The notes below the pieces were generated by a model, which had not been told where the DNA came from, did no database searches, and saw only the letters and a list, made by a program, of their open reading frames with translations. A stretch of DNA of 53,100 nt, taken from assembly GCF_017165765.1 (NCBI RefSeq), contig NZ_JAFGZD010000029.1, forward strand, positions 1 to 53,100, written 5' to 3'. Each line of letters opens with the position of its first letter. Within the stretch, counting starts at the first letter, position 1. The stretch is from Pseudomonas capsici (lineage in GTDB: Bacteria; Pseudomonadota; Gammaproteobacteria; Pseudomonadales; Pseudomonadaceae). A program made the translations under genes and the position numbers. Shown piece after piece: positions 9,412-17,909 of this stretch.

Positions 9412-9537
9412 TTGCTCACAGGTATTGGCATATCGCTATCTGTGGTGGGATATTTCACACATCACTGCCAAACTCTTTCGCAATACATCGGTGCGCAAGC
9501 AGGCATCGGCTGCCTGCCCAACCCTGAGGAACCCGTT
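9412..9537 (+). pseudogene. Possible 3' remnant of a DUF2339 membrane-protein gene
   Basis: Read from 9412, the frame gives LLTGIGISLSVVGYFTHHC, which resembles the last transmembrane helix of DUF2339 proteins (a glycine-rich hydrophobic stretch ending GYFAPLPP, as I recall it). A one-base shift after GYF would restore SLP. In many pseudomonads a DUF2339 gene lies directly upstream of DUF3999. Here the place is taken by a repeat. This is inference from a short stretch. Confidence 0.2.
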
Positions 9538-9538
9538 C

Positions 9539-10906
9539 GTGAGTCGTCCGCTCGTCATCAAAATCGCTGTGCTCGGCGCAGCCCTGTGCGCAGCGATGAC
9601 TGTCAATGCCCTGGAAAAACCGGCGGACTTCACCAGCCAGACGCCCTTGACCCTCATCGGCCAAGGCCCGCTATATCGCATCGAACTGCCTCTGGCACTG
9701 CAACTCAATGCCCGCCAGGCCAATCTGAATGATCTTCGTGTATTCGATGCCAACGGCCAGGCTCAAGCCTTTGCGCTGGTGCGCAAACAGGAATCCCACG
9801 AAGAGAACCCGGCACCAACGGCGGTGAAGTGGTTCCCGCTGTACACCACTGCCGAAGCAGGTGATGCAGCGCCGGTCATCCGCAGCAAGCGCTCGAACGA
9901 CGGGGCCCTCATCGATGTCCAGCCACAAAGCGACATCGAAGCCGGTGAAGAAATACTGCGCGGCTGGTTGCTGGACGCCAGCGCGATCAAGGCCCCCCTC
10001 GAACAACTGCTGATCGACTGGAGTTCCGAACGCGAAGGCTTCCAGCATTTCAGCATCGAGGCCAGCGATGACCTCCAGCACTGGCAGGCCTGGGGCGAAG
10101 GACAAGTGGCGCGGCTGACGCTCTCCGATGAAGTGGTCGAGCAACGGGAAGTCGGTCTGCCCGGCCACAACGCCCGCTACCTGCGCCTGCTGTGGCGCTC
10201 ACCGCAGAACGCACCAACCCTGGTTTCTGCTCACGTACTGAGTGCCAGCCCCGACAGTCCGCCGACCACTCTGAGCTGGTCGCCATCGATAACGGGGGTC
10301 GTCGAGCATCCCAACGAATATGTCTGGCAGTTGCCGACAGAACTGCCGGTGGAACGGGTGAAAATCGACATCAGCCAGGACAACAGCCTGGCACCCGGTA
10401 CGCTCTATGGGCGACTCGATGCCGGCCAGGAATGGCAGGTCCTCAGCAGCGGCCTGCTGTATCGCCTGACCCAGAACAATGGCGAGATCGTGCAGGATCA
10501 ATTGCAGCTCTCGGGACAGAACGTGCGGCAGTTGAAACTGGTCGTCGATGATCGTGGCGGCGGACTGGGCGCACAGGCTCCCGGGCTGAGCGTTGCCGTG
10601 CCTGCGACTCAGGTGGTGTTCCGGGCCAGCGGCAACGGGCCGTTCGTCCTCGCCATCGGTCATGTTTCGGCACCGGCTGCGCAACTGCCTCTGACGACGC
10701 TGATGCCTGACTTTACCCCGCAGAAACTGACAACCCTGGGCAAGGCCAGACCAGCCACTGCGTCTGCTGCCAACGTAGCGGTAACTGCTCCGCCAGTGGC
10801 TGAAAGCATGGATTACAAGCGCATGGGCCTGTGGGCCGTGCTGGTACTCGGCACACTATGCCTGGGCTGGATCGCTCTGAGCTCTTTGCGCACCTCAAAA
10901 CATTGA
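9539..10906 (+). CDS. DUF3999 family protein, membrane-anchored periplasmic
   Basis: 455-residue protein of the DUF3999 family with no known function. I chose the GTG at 9539 because GAGG lies 9 bases upstream and the protein then begins with a clear signal peptide (IKIAVLGAALCAAMTVNAL). The frame stays open upstream into repeat DNA, but that part has no coding character. A large periplasmic region rich in beta-strand-like segments follows, and a C-terminal transmembrane helix (LWAVLVLGTLCLGWIAL) with a short basic tail ends it. The usual DUF2339 partner gene is missing upstream. Confidence 0.85.
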   Translation: MSRPLVIKIAVLGAALCAAMTVNALEKPADFTSQTPLTLIGQGPLYRIELPLALQLNARQANLNDLRVFDANGQAQAFALVRKQESHEENPAPTAVKWFPLYTTAEAGDAAPVIRSKRSNDGALIDVQPQSDIEAGEEILRGWLLDASAIKAPLEQLLIDWSSEREGFQHFSIEASDDLQHWQAWGEGQVARLTLSDEVVEQREVGLPGHNARYLRLLWRSPQNAPTLVSAHVLSASPDSPPTTLSWSPSITGVVEHPNEYVWQLPTELPVERVKIDISQDNSLAPGTLYGRLDAGQEWQVLSSGLLYRLTQNNGEIVQDQLQLSGQNVRQLKLVVDDRGGGLGAQAPGLSVAVPATQVVFRASGNGPFVLAIGHVSAPAAQLPLTTLMPDFTPQKLTTLGKARPATASAANVAVTAPPVAESMDYKRMGLWAVLVLGTLCLGWIALSSLRTSKH

Positions 10907-11005
10907 TCCATCACGGCTTCGAGTTGCGGTTTTGCAGCTACGCTGAGCAAGCGTATGAACTCAATTCACCATAAGCCAGTCTGATAGCAGTATTACGCAG
11001 CCACT

Positions 11006-11026
11006 CGCGCTAAACTGCGCGGGTTT
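11006..11026 (+). terminator. Short GC hairpin with T-run before fbp
   Basis: CGCGC-TAAACT-GCGCG followed by GGTTTTT lies 26 bases upstream of the fbp start codon. It could end the DUF3999 transcript or act as an attenuator. TAAACT in the loop could alternatively be part of an fbp promoter. Confidence 0.35.
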
Positions 11027-11052
11027 TTCATCCCCCATTTTCGGAGCTATCC

Positions 11053-12063
11053 ATGTCCCGCGTTACACTGAGTCGCTTTTTGATTGAGCAGACCCGCAGC
11101 AACAATACTCCTGCCGATCTGCGTTTCCTGATCGAAGTAGTGGCGCGAGCATGCAAGGAAATCAGCCATGCCGTCTCCAAGGGCGCACTGGGTGGCGTAC
11201 TGGGCAGCATGGGGACCGAGAACGTACAGGGCGAAGTGCAGAAGAAGCTCGACGTGCTCTCCAACGAAATCCTGCTTGAAGCCAACGAATGGGGCGGTCA
11301 TCTGGCCGGTATGGCGTCCGAAGAAATGGACAACGCCTACCAGATCCCCGGCAAATACCCGAAAGGTGCCTACCTGCTGGTATTCGACCCGCTGGACGGC
11401 TCCTCGAACATCGATATCAACGCGCCAGTCGGCACGATCTTCTCCGTTCTGCGCTGCCCTAACGAATACCTGAGCCAGAACGAAGCCCTGAACGAAAAAG
11501 CCTTCCTGCAACCGGGCACCGAGCAGGTAGCCGCCGGTTATGCGATCTACGGCCCGCAGACCATGCTGGTCCTGACGCTGGGCGATGGCGTGAAAGGCTT
11601 TACCCTGGACCGCGAAATGGGCAGCTTCGTGCTGACCCACGAAGACCTCAAGATCCCGGAGTCCACTCAGGAGTTCGCGGTCAACATGTCCAACCAGCGC
11701 CACTGGGAAGCTCCGGTCAAGCGCTACGTCGAAGAAATGCTGGCCGGCGAAGAAGGCCCGCTGAAAAAGAACTACAACATGCGCTGGGTTGCCGCGATGG
11801 TTGCCGACGTGCACCGCATCCTGACCCGTGGCGGCCTGTTCATGTACCCACGCGACAGCCGCGAGCCTTCCAAGCCGGGCAAACTGCGTCTGATGTACGA
11901 AGCCAACCCGATGTCCTTCCTGGTCGAACAGGCCGGCGGCGCATCCACCGATGGCCACCAGCGCATCCTCGACATCCAGCCTGAAGGCCTGCACCAGCGT
12001 GTGGCCGTGTTCCTGGGTTCCAAAGAGGAAGTCGAGCGCGCCACGGCGTATCACAAGGAATAA
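11053..12063 (+). CDS. fbp: Fructose-1,6-bisphosphatase class I
   Basis: Gluconeogenic enzyme that converts fructose-1,6-bisphosphate to fructose-6-phosphate and phosphate, with magnesium. The 336 residues are typical. The metal-binding core FDPLDGSSNIDINAPVG is intact near residue 115, and the substrate-binding region GGLFMYP lies near residue 258. GGAG lies 6 bases before the ATG. The DUF924 gene follows 4 bases after its stop codon and is probably co-transcribed. Confidence 0.97.
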   Translation: MSRVTLSRFLIEQTRSNNTPADLRFLIEVVARACKEISHAVSKGALGGVLGSMGTENVQGEVQKKLDVLSNEILLEANEWGGHLAGMASEEMDNAYQIPGKYPKGAYLLVFDPLDGSSNIDINAPVGTIFSVLRCPNEYLSQNEALNEKAFLQPGTEQVAAGYAIYGPQTMLVLTLGDGVKGFTLDREMGSFVLTHEDLKIPESTQEFAVNMSNQRHWEAPVKRYVEEMLAGEEGPLKKNYNMRWVAAMVADVHRILTRGGLFMYPRDSREPSKPGKLRLMYEANPMSFLVEQAGGASTDGHQRILDIQPEGLHQRVAVFLGSKEEVERATAYHKE

Positions 12064-12067
12064 GACC

Positions 12068-12670
12068 ATGTCCGCTCCCTGGCTGCCTCTGCTGCACTGG
12101 TGGTTCGGCTCTGCCGAATCCGCCAGCGAAGTGGTGAAGGCCAAGGAGAAACTGTGGTTCGGCAAAAGCAAGACCACCGACACCGAGGCTCGCGGGCGCT
12201 TCGGTGCGCTGGTCGAACAGGCGCTGACCGGCGGCCTGAAAGAATGGGCAGAAAATCCCAAGGGCTGGCTGGCGCTGGTCCTGCTGCTCGATCAGTTGCC
12301 GCGCATGCTCCATCGCGATACGCCCAAGGCTTTCGCCGGGGACGAACGTGCTCAGGCACTGGTGCAACACGGCCTGAAACTGGGCAGGGATCAGCATCTG
12401 GAACCGCTTGAACGCACCTTCATCTATCTGGTGCTGGAGCACAGCGAAAACCTCGACGTGCAAAACCAGGCCATTGCCTGCTTTGGCAAACTGCTCCCGC
12501 TGCTGCCTGCCACCGACCGCGACTATTTCAATCAAAGCCTCGATTACGCTGAGCGTCACCGGAAAATCATCGCCCGCTTCGGTCGCTTCCCCCATCGCAA
12601 CGACATTCTCGGCCGTACCTCGACCGATGAAGAGATCGAGTTCCTGAAGACACCCGGTTCAAGCTTTTAG
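12068..12670 (+). CDS. DUF924 family protein
   Basis: 200-residue soluble protein of the DUF924 family, an all-alpha fold of unknown function. The hallmarks are the N-terminal LHWWFG, the LVLLLDQLPRM motif near residue 75, and FGRFPHRN near residue 170. The ATG at 12068 was chosen because it lies 4 bases after the fbp stop codon with AAGGA at 9 bases, and the family begins at that point. An in-frame extension into fbp is not needed. Confidence 0.9.
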   Translation: MSAPWLPLLHWWFGSAESASEVVKAKEKLWFGKSKTTDTEARGRFGALVEQALTGGLKEWAENPKGWLALVLLLDQLPRMLHRDTPKAFAGDERAQALVQHGLKLGRDQHLEPLERTFIYLVLEHSENLDVQNQAIACFGKLLPLLPATDRDYFNQSLDYAERHRKIIARFGRFPHRNDILGRTSTDEEIEFLKTPGSSF

Positions 12671-12844
12671 CTTCTTCGCGAAGCGAAACGCTCTGGCCCG
12701 CCACCCTGCATGAACTGCCATCAGGGATTTACGAGCCAAGGGAACCAGATAGCGGTTTTATCTTCTAAGCTTTCGGCATTGCGCCAGCCAGGTTCAGAGA
12801 CCTGTTGCTGCGACGCAGCCTCCTTCCGTTCAGGAGCTTCATCC

Positions 12845-13099
12845 ATGTCTTTGCGCTCTCTCGCGTTACTGTCGTTTTGCGTGCTGCTGACTGCCTGCAG
12901 CAAGATCACTCAAGAGAATTACTCCAAGCTTTCCGCCGGCATGCCCAAGGCGCAGGTCGAAAGCCTGCTGGGCAGCCCGACCGAATGTTCCGGCGCACTG
13001 GGAATGTCCAGTTGCACCTGGGGCGACCAGAAAACCTTTATCAGCGTGCAGTATGCTGGCGACAAAGTGCTCATTTTCTCGGGCCAAGGTCTGAAATAA
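12845..13099 (+). CDS. Small lipoprotein, DUF3862 / BamE-like fold
   Basis: 84-residue lipoprotein. The type II signal peptide ends in the lipobox LTAC near residue 18. The mature part reads ITQENYSKLSAGMPKAQVES, followed by LLGSPTEC, a pattern of DUF3862 and SmpA/BamE-like small lipoproteins. Two further cysteines (SPTEC and SSC) may form a disulfide. GGAG lies 9 bases before the ATG. The lipocalin gene starts 3 bases after its stop codon, so they form a pair. Its function is unknown. The N-terminal residue after Cys is Ser, which predicts the outer membrane. Confidence 0.85.
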   Translation: MSLRSLALLSFCVLLTACSKITQENYSKLSAGMPKAQVESLLGSPTECSGALGMSSCTWGDQKTFISVQYAGDKVLIFSGQGLK

Positions 13100-13102
13100 C
13101 AC

Positions 13103-13672
13103 ATGATCAAGCTACTTCTACGCTTCGGAATCCTCGTCATGGCCAGCTTCCTGGCCATCGGTTTCGCCCACTCGGAGGACAACCTCGAACCCAAGACGGT
13201 CGACAGCGTCGACCTGAACCGCTATCAGGGCACCTGGTATGAACTGGCGCGGCTGCCGATGTTCTTCCAGCGCAACTGCGCACAGTCCGAAGCCCATTAC
13301 ACACTCAAGCCTGACGGCAATATCGGCGTGACCAACCGCTGCCGGACAGCCGAAGGCAAGTGGCAGGAAGCAACCGGAACCGCCTCGCCACAGGTAGCGG
13401 GCAAGACCGACAAGCTGTGGGTGGTCTTCGACAACTGGTTCTCGCGCCTGCTGCCGGGTCTGGCCAAGGGCGACTACTGGGTCTTGTACATCAGTGATGA
13501 CTACAAGACCGCCGTGGTCGGCAACCCTGATCGCAAATACCTGTGGCTGCTGTCCCGCACACCGACCGTGCCGGAATGGGTCAAACAGGAGATGCTGAGC
13601 AAGGCACGCCAGCAGGGCTACGACACCAGCCGGCTGATCTGGCGTGAGGATGATTCAAAGATCGGGAAGTGA
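13103..13672 (+). CDS. blc: Bacterial lipocalin (Blc-like)
   Basis: 189-residue lipocalin, a beta-barrel that binds lipids such as fatty acids or lysophospholipids in the cell envelope. The family signature GTWYELARLP is near residue 43, followed by NCAQ and NRC, a likely disulfide. The N-terminus is a signal peptide (ILVMASFLAIGFAHS) without a lipobox cysteine, unlike the outer-membrane lipoprotein Blc of E. coli. The product is therefore predicted to be soluble in the periplasm. It follows the small lipoprotein gene by 3 bases, with only a weak ribosome binding site, suggesting coupling. Confidence 0.9.
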   Translation: MIKLLLRFGILVMASFLAIGFAHSEDNLEPKTVDSVDLNRYQGTWYELARLPMFFQRNCAQSEAHYTLKPDGNIGVTNRCRTAEGKWQEATGTASPQVAGKTDKLWVVFDNWFSRLLPGLAKGDYWVLYISDDYKTAVVGNPDRKYLWLLSRTPTVPEWVKQEMLSKARQQGYDTSRLIWREDDSKIGK

Positions 13673-13691
13673 TTTGCGTCTATGGATAGTG

Positions 13692-13721
13692 AGAAGGGGT
13701 TTGCCGCGACAAGCCCCTTTC
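13692..13721. terminator. Hairpin between the lipocalin gene and hutF
   Basis: AAGGGG and CCCCTT arms (13694-13699 and 13714-13719) with extra pairing inside lie between two convergent genes. A bidirectional terminator is likely. A half copy of the genome-wide repeat (CGTGAATGAATTCACTCCTG) follows at once. Confidence 0.5.
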
Positions 13722-13747
13722 GTGAATGAATTCACTCCTGCTCGGAC

Positions 13748-15112
13748 CTACCCCAGCAACTCTTTAAGCACCTGCGCAAACGCCCGGCTACTTTCCTCTT
13801 CTGCCGCATGACGCCCTTCGCGCACCACCCAGCGGCCATTGACCAACACATCGCGAACCTGACGATCACCGCCCGCAAACAGCCAGCGGTTGAGGATCGC
13901 GTCGCCGGATGCAGTGGCCAGATACGGGTCGGAACCGTCCAGCACCACCCAGTCGGCACGCTGCCCGACCTCGAGCCTGCCGATACTCTGCCCCAGTGCC
14001 TGGGCACCGCCCGACAGTGCCGCATCGAACAGGGTCCGGCCCACCATGGGTTGATCGCTGCGATACAGCCGGTTGCGGCGCTGATCCCGCAGGCGCTGGC
14101 CGTATTCCAGCCAACGGAGTTCTTCGACCACACTGACCGACACATGGCTGTCCGAGCCAATCCCCCAACGTCCACCCTGGGCGATGTAATCCACCGCCGG
14201 GAAAATCCCGTCACCCAGGTTGGCCTCCGTGGTCAGGCACAGACCGGCCACACTGCCACTCTGTGCCATGAGGGCGACTTCATCCGGCTCGGCATGGGTC
14301 GCATGCACCAGGCACCAGCGCTGGTCCACGGCCACGTTTTCGTACAGCCACTGCAACGGACGTCGGCCACTCCAGCTCAGGCAATCATCGACCTCCTTCT
14401 GTTGCTCGGCGATATGGATATGCACCGGGCACTGCCGGTCACTGGCGGCCAGCACTTCACTGATCTGTTGCGGGGTGACAGCACGCAGCGAGTGAAAGCA
14501 CAGCCCCAGGTTCTGAGCCGCCTGAGCGGCAATGACCGGCCTCAAGCGAGCCTGCAGATCCAGGTAACTTTCGGTGCTGTGGATAAACCGGCGCTGCCCT
14601 TCGTTTGGTGCTTGCCCGCCAAAGCCCGAATGGCTGTAGAGCACCGGCAGCAAAGTCAGGCCAATGCCCGCCGATGTGGCAGCCTGACTGATCTGCAAGG
14701 CCAGCTCGGCAGGATCGGCATAAGGTTTGCCGTTGGTGTCCTGATGGACGTAGTGAAACTCCGCGACCGACGTGAATCCGCCCTTGAGCATCTCGATATA
14801 GAGCTGCCGGGCAATGACGCCCACCTGCGGCGCACTGATCTTCCCGACCAGCCGATACATGAGGTCGCGCCAGGTCCAGAAGCTGTCGCTGGGATTGCCT
14901 GCCACTTCCGCCAGCCCCGCCATCGCGCGCTGGAAGGCATGGGAATGCAGATTAGGCATGCCGGGCAGTAACGGACCACTTACCCGTTCCGCGCCCTGGC
15001 GATCCGCATTGGCTTGCACCGAACTCAATAAACCGTCGGCACTGACCTCCAGACGGACATTCTCGGCCCAACCGCCCGGGAGTAATGCGCGCTCGGCAAA
15101 GAAGGCTGGCAT
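13748..15112 (-). CDS. hutF: Formimidoylglutamate deiminase
   Basis: Amidohydrolase that converts N-formimino-L-glutamate to N-formyl-L-glutamate and ammonia, the first step of the HutF-HutG branch used by pseudomonads. With the ATG at 15112 (GAGG 10 bases upstream) it has 454 residues. A GTG three codons upstream is the alternative. Metal-site motifs are PGMPNLHSHAFQRAM near residue 50, HIHIAEQQ near 205, VHATH near 235 and GSDSHVSVS near 290. It is divergent from hutC and shares a HutC box with it. Confidence 0.96.
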   Translation of the reverse strand: MPAFFAERALLPGGWAENVRLEVSADGLLSSVQANADRQGAERVSGPLLPGMPNLHSHAFQRAMAGLAEVAGNPSDSFWTWRDLMYRLVGKISAPQVGVIARQLYIEMLKGGFTSVAEFHYVHQDTNGKPYADPAELALQISQAATSAGIGLTLLPVLYSHSGFGGQAPNEGQRRFIHSTESYLDLQARLRPVIAAQAAQNLGLCFHSLRAVTPQQISEVLAASDRQCPVHIHIAEQQKEVDDCLSWSGRRPLQWLYENVAVDQRWCLVHATHAEPDEVALMAQSGSVAGLCLTTEANLGDGIFPAVDYIAQGGRWGIGSDSHVSVSVVEELRWLEYGQRLRDQRRNRLYRSDQPMVGRTLFDAALSGGAQALGQSIGRLEVGQRADWVVLDGSDPYLATASGDAILNRWLFAGGDRQVRDVLVNGRWVVREGRHAAEEESSRAFAQVLKELLG

Positions 15113-15138
15113 TGACTTCACACCTCAAGGTTGTAATT

Positions 15139-15154
15139 TGTATATACATATACA
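15139..15154. promoter_or_regulatory. HutC operator between hutF and hutC
   Basis: TGTATATACA at 15139-15148 is a perfect palindrome fitting the TGTA-N2-TACA box described for Pseudomonas HutC. It continues into a second TACA at 15151-15154, giving a near-palindromic 16-mer. It lies 27 bases upstream of hutF and about 105 upstream of hutC, so it can serve both promoters. Repression relieved by urocanate is established for the family. Binding here is inference. Confidence 0.75.
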
Positions 15155-15258
15155 GACGTTCGAATGCCCGGTAAACCTCTGCATGCTTGCCGCAGCGCAG
15201 GTTAATGGTTAGCTTGGGCGCTATTTCGTAGCTGAACCATCCAGACAAGGACCCGCAC

Positions 15259-16008
15259 GTGCCGATTCCGCCCGCCTCTTCTCCCTTGGCAGCCCAGATG
15301 GGCGAAAGTCCGGCACCGCTCTATGCCCGCGTCAAACAGATGATTGCCCAGCAAATCCAGAACGGCACCTGGCCGCCGCATCATCGCGTGCCCTCGGAAA
15401 GCGAACTGGTGACCCAACTGGGCTTCAGCCGCATGACCATCAACCGTGCCTTGCGCGAGCTGACCGCCGAGGGCCTGCTGATCCGCATGCAGGGTGTCGG
15501 CACTTTCGTCGCCGAGCCCAAAAGCCAGTCGGCGCTGTTCGAGGTCAATAACATCGCTGACGAAATCGCCGCCCGGGGTCACAGTCATACCTGCAAGGTC
15601 ATCGTTCTCCAGGAAGAACCTGCCGGTTCGGAACGGGCACTGGCGCTGGACATGCGTGAAGGCCAGAAGGTGTTTCACTCGCTGATCGTGCACTTCGAGA
15701 ACAATATCCCGGTGCAGATTGAGGACCGCTTCGTCAATGCACTGGTCGCACCCGACTATCTCAAACAGGATTTCACGCAGCAGACGCCTTACGCCTATCT
15801 GTCGCAAGTCGCGCCGCTGACCGAAGGCGAACACGTGGTCGAAGCGATTCTGGCCGATGCCGACGAATGCCGGTTGCTGCAGATCGATGCCGGCGAGCCC
15901 TGTCTGCTGATTCGCCGTCGTACATGGTCAGGACGCCAGCCGGTTACTGCCGCTCGCCTGATCCACCCCGGCTCCCGCCACCGCCTTGAAGGACGTTTCA
16001 CCAAATGA
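15259..16008 (+). CDS. hutC: Histidine utilisation repressor HutC
   Basis: GntR-family (HutC subfamily) repressor, with urocanate as inducer. The 249 residues comprise a winged helix-turn-helix at about 15-80 (PSESELVTQLGFSRMTINRA) and a UTRA ligand domain at about 95-240. The GTG start has AAGGA 8 bases upstream. An ATG at 15298 (MGESPAPLYARV) is a possible shorter start. The stop overlaps the hutD start (ATGA). Predicted operators lie at 15139 and 22999. Confidence 0.96.
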   Translation: MPIPPASSPLAAQMGESPAPLYARVKQMIAQQIQNGTWPPHHRVPSESELVTQLGFSRMTINRALRELTAEGLLIRMQGVGTFVAEPKSQSALFEVNNIADEIAARGHSHTCKVIVLQEEPAGSERALALDMREGQKVFHSLIVHFENNIPVQIEDRFVNALVAPDYLKQDFTQQTPYAYLSQVAPLTEGEHVVEAILADADECRLLQIDAGEPCLLIRRRTWSGRQPVTAARLIHPGSRHRLEGRFTK

Positions 16009-16601
16009 CCCGGACCAAAATCCTGCGCGCCATCGATTACCCTCGCATGCCGTGGAAAAACGGCGGTGGCAGCACCGAAGAAATCACCCGTGATGCCGGG
16101 CAGGACCTGGACGGCTTCGGCTGGCGCCTGTCGATTGCCGATATCGAGACTTCTGGCGACTTTTCGGTATTCGCCGGTTACCAACGGATCATCTCGGTGA
16201 TTCAGGGCGCAGGCATGACGCTGGATATCGACGGTGTCACCAGCCGCCCGTTGCTGCCTTCCGACCCGCTGGCCTTCAGCGGCGACAGCCAGGTCAGTTG
16301 CGCACTGCTCGACGGGCCTATTCGCGACTTCAACCTGATCTATGCTCCACAGCGCTACAGCGCCCGCCTGCACTGGATCGATGTACGCCAGCCACAACGG
16401 GTGTTCAGTTCCGCCGGCATCTTTTTGCTGTTCAGCGTTGCCGAGCAGATCGGCGTCAGCGTGAATGTCGGTGCCTGGGAAATCCTTGGCAGACACGACT
16501 GCCTGCAAGTGGATAACCCCGGCGGCCTGCTGGAAATAGAGCTGCAAGCCCCCAGTGCCAGCCGCTGCTGCCTCATCGAACTGAGCGCCCTGCGCGCTTG
16601 A
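16005..16601 (+). CDS. hutD: HutD family protein
   Basis: 198-residue cupin-fold protein of the HutD (Ves) family. It has no catalysed reaction that I know of. In pseudomonads it is proposed to temper hut operon expression. The sequence shows the typical YPRMPWKNGGGSTEEI start, GWRLSIADIETSGDFS and a C-terminal beta-rich part. It overlaps hutC by ATGA and is surely co-translated with it. In this window it is followed by nhaA and not by hutU. Confidence 0.93.
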   Translation: MTRTKILRAIDYPRMPWKNGGGSTEEITRDAGQDLDGFGWRLSIADIETSGDFSVFAGYQRIISVIQGAGMTLDIDGVTSRPLLPSDPLAFSGDSQVSCALLDGPIRDFNLIYAPQRYSARLHWIDVRQPQRVFSSAGIFLLFSVAEQIGVSVNVGAWEILGRHDCLQVDNPGGLLEIELQAPSASRCCLIELSALRA

Positions 16602-16627
16602 ATCAAGATCCTGTTTCAAGGACGAGC

Positions 16628-17803
16628 ATGACCCGACTTCCTACACGGGAAACACCAAGAGCCGTTGCCATTCTCGCCCGCTTCCTGGCATCGGAATCGG
16701 CAGGCGGCATTGTCCTGATGGGCGCGGCACTGGCTGCCCTGATCGTTGCCAACTCACCTCTGGCTTCCGGTTATTTCGCCATTCTGCACAGTGTCTGGCT
16801 GGGGCTTTCCGTCGAGCTGTGGATCAACGACGGGTTGATGGCGATCTTCTTCCTGATGGTGGGCCTGGAAATCAAACGTGAAGTCCTTGCAGGCGGGCTC
16901 GCCACCTGGGAACAGCGCGCCCTGCCCGGCTTTGCCGCCGCGGGCGGCATGCTGGTCCCGGCGCTGATCTACCTCGCCATCAACTGGGGCAATGCGCAAA
17001 CCATCAGCGGCTGGGCCATTCCGGCGGCCACCGACATTGCCTTCGCTCTCGGGGTCCTGTCGTTGCTGGGCAAGCGGGTGCCGACGTCCCTGAAAGTCTT
17101 CCTCGCGGCGCTGGCGATTCTGGACGATCTGGGGGCCGTGACCATCATCGCCTTCTTCTACAGTTCGGGCCTGAATCTGCCGATGCTGCTGGCATCTTTC
17201 GCGACTCTGGCGCTGCTGGTCGTGATGAATCGCCTGAAGGTCCGACGCCTGTTGCCTTACCTGATAACCGGTGCACTGCTGTGGTTCTTCGTGCTGCAAT
17301 CGGGTGTGCATGCCACGCTGGCCGGTGTGGCGCTGGCACTGTGCATTCCCTTGGGCAAGCCTGAGGAAGAAGCCCGCTCGCCGCTGCTGTTTCTCGAAGA
17401 GAAGCTGCATTACTGGGTCGCCTTCGCCATCGTGCCCGTGTTCGGATTCGCCAATGCCGGGGTTTCGCTGGCCGGTATTTCCGCTGACAACCTGCTGGAC
17501 CCGGTGCCCCTCGGTGTGGCCCTGGGTCTGTTCGTCGGCAAGCAGATTGGCGTATTCCTGGCCGCCTTGCTGGCGATCCGGGCCGGGCTCGCAGTCCTTC
17601 CACAGGGCAGCAACTGGGTACAGCTCTATGGCGTGGCGCTGCTTTGCGGTATCGGTTTCACCATGAGCCTGTTCATCGGCAACCTTGCCTTCCCGGGTGC
17701 AGCGCATCTGGTGGACGAGGTGAAGATCGGCGTGCTGATGGGTTCTGGCCTGGCTGCGATTGCCGGTGTGCTGCTGTTGCGCAGCCGTTTCAGTCGGTCC
17801 TGA
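16628..17803 (+). CDS. nhaA: Na+/H+ antiporter NhaA
   Basis: Inner-membrane antiporter exporting sodium for protons, used at high salt or high pH. With the ATG at 16628 (AGGA 7 bases upstream) it has 391 residues, the usual length. An in-frame TTG at 16598 is unlikely. The ion-binding pair is in LAALAILDDLGAVTIIAFF, and WAIPAATDIAFALGVL and LEIKREVLAG are also classic NhaA motifs. About eleven or twelve membrane spans are seen. It begins 26 bases after hutD and may be read through from hutCD, though no functional link is known. Confidence 0.95.
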   Translation: MTRLPTRETPRAVAILARFLASESAGGIVLMGAALAALIVANSPLASGYFAILHSVWLGLSVELWINDGLMAIFFLMVGLEIKREVLAGGLATWEQRALPGFAAAGGMLVPALIYLAINWGNAQTISGWAIPAATDIAFALGVLSLLGKRVPTSLKVFLAALAILDDLGAVTIIAFFYSSGLNLPMLLASFATLALLVVMNRLKVRRLLPYLITGALLWFFVLQSGVHATLAGVALALCIPLGKPEEEARSPLLFLEEKLHYWVAFAIVPVFGFANAGVSLAGISADNLLDPVPLGVALGLFVGKQIGVFLAALLAIRAGLAVLPQGSNWVQLYGVALLCGIGFTMSLFIGNLAFPGAAHLVDEVKIGVLMGSGLAAIAGVLLLRSRFSRS

Positions 17804-17826
17804 AAAAATATTTTCAAATCACTGCA

Positions 17827-17899
17827 TCCAGATTGTTTTCTCGTGGGTAGTACATACAGCAGCCACTTCGAGTTGCTGAGCGCGGTTAAACAATCTGGA
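17827..17899 (+). promoter_or_regulatory. 12-bp perfect inverted repeat around the DUF3455 leader
   Basis: TCCAGATTGTTT at 17827-17838 and AAACAATCTGGA at 17888-17899 are exact reverse complements separated by 49 bases. The right arm takes in the GGA of the GGAG ribosome binding site of the next gene (17897-17900). If transcribed, the stem would hide it. As DNA it could be a two-site operator. GCATCC at 17824-17829, overlapping the left arm, may be an ECF-type -35. Confidence 0.5.
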
Positions 17900-17909
17900 G
17901 ATTTTCTGC

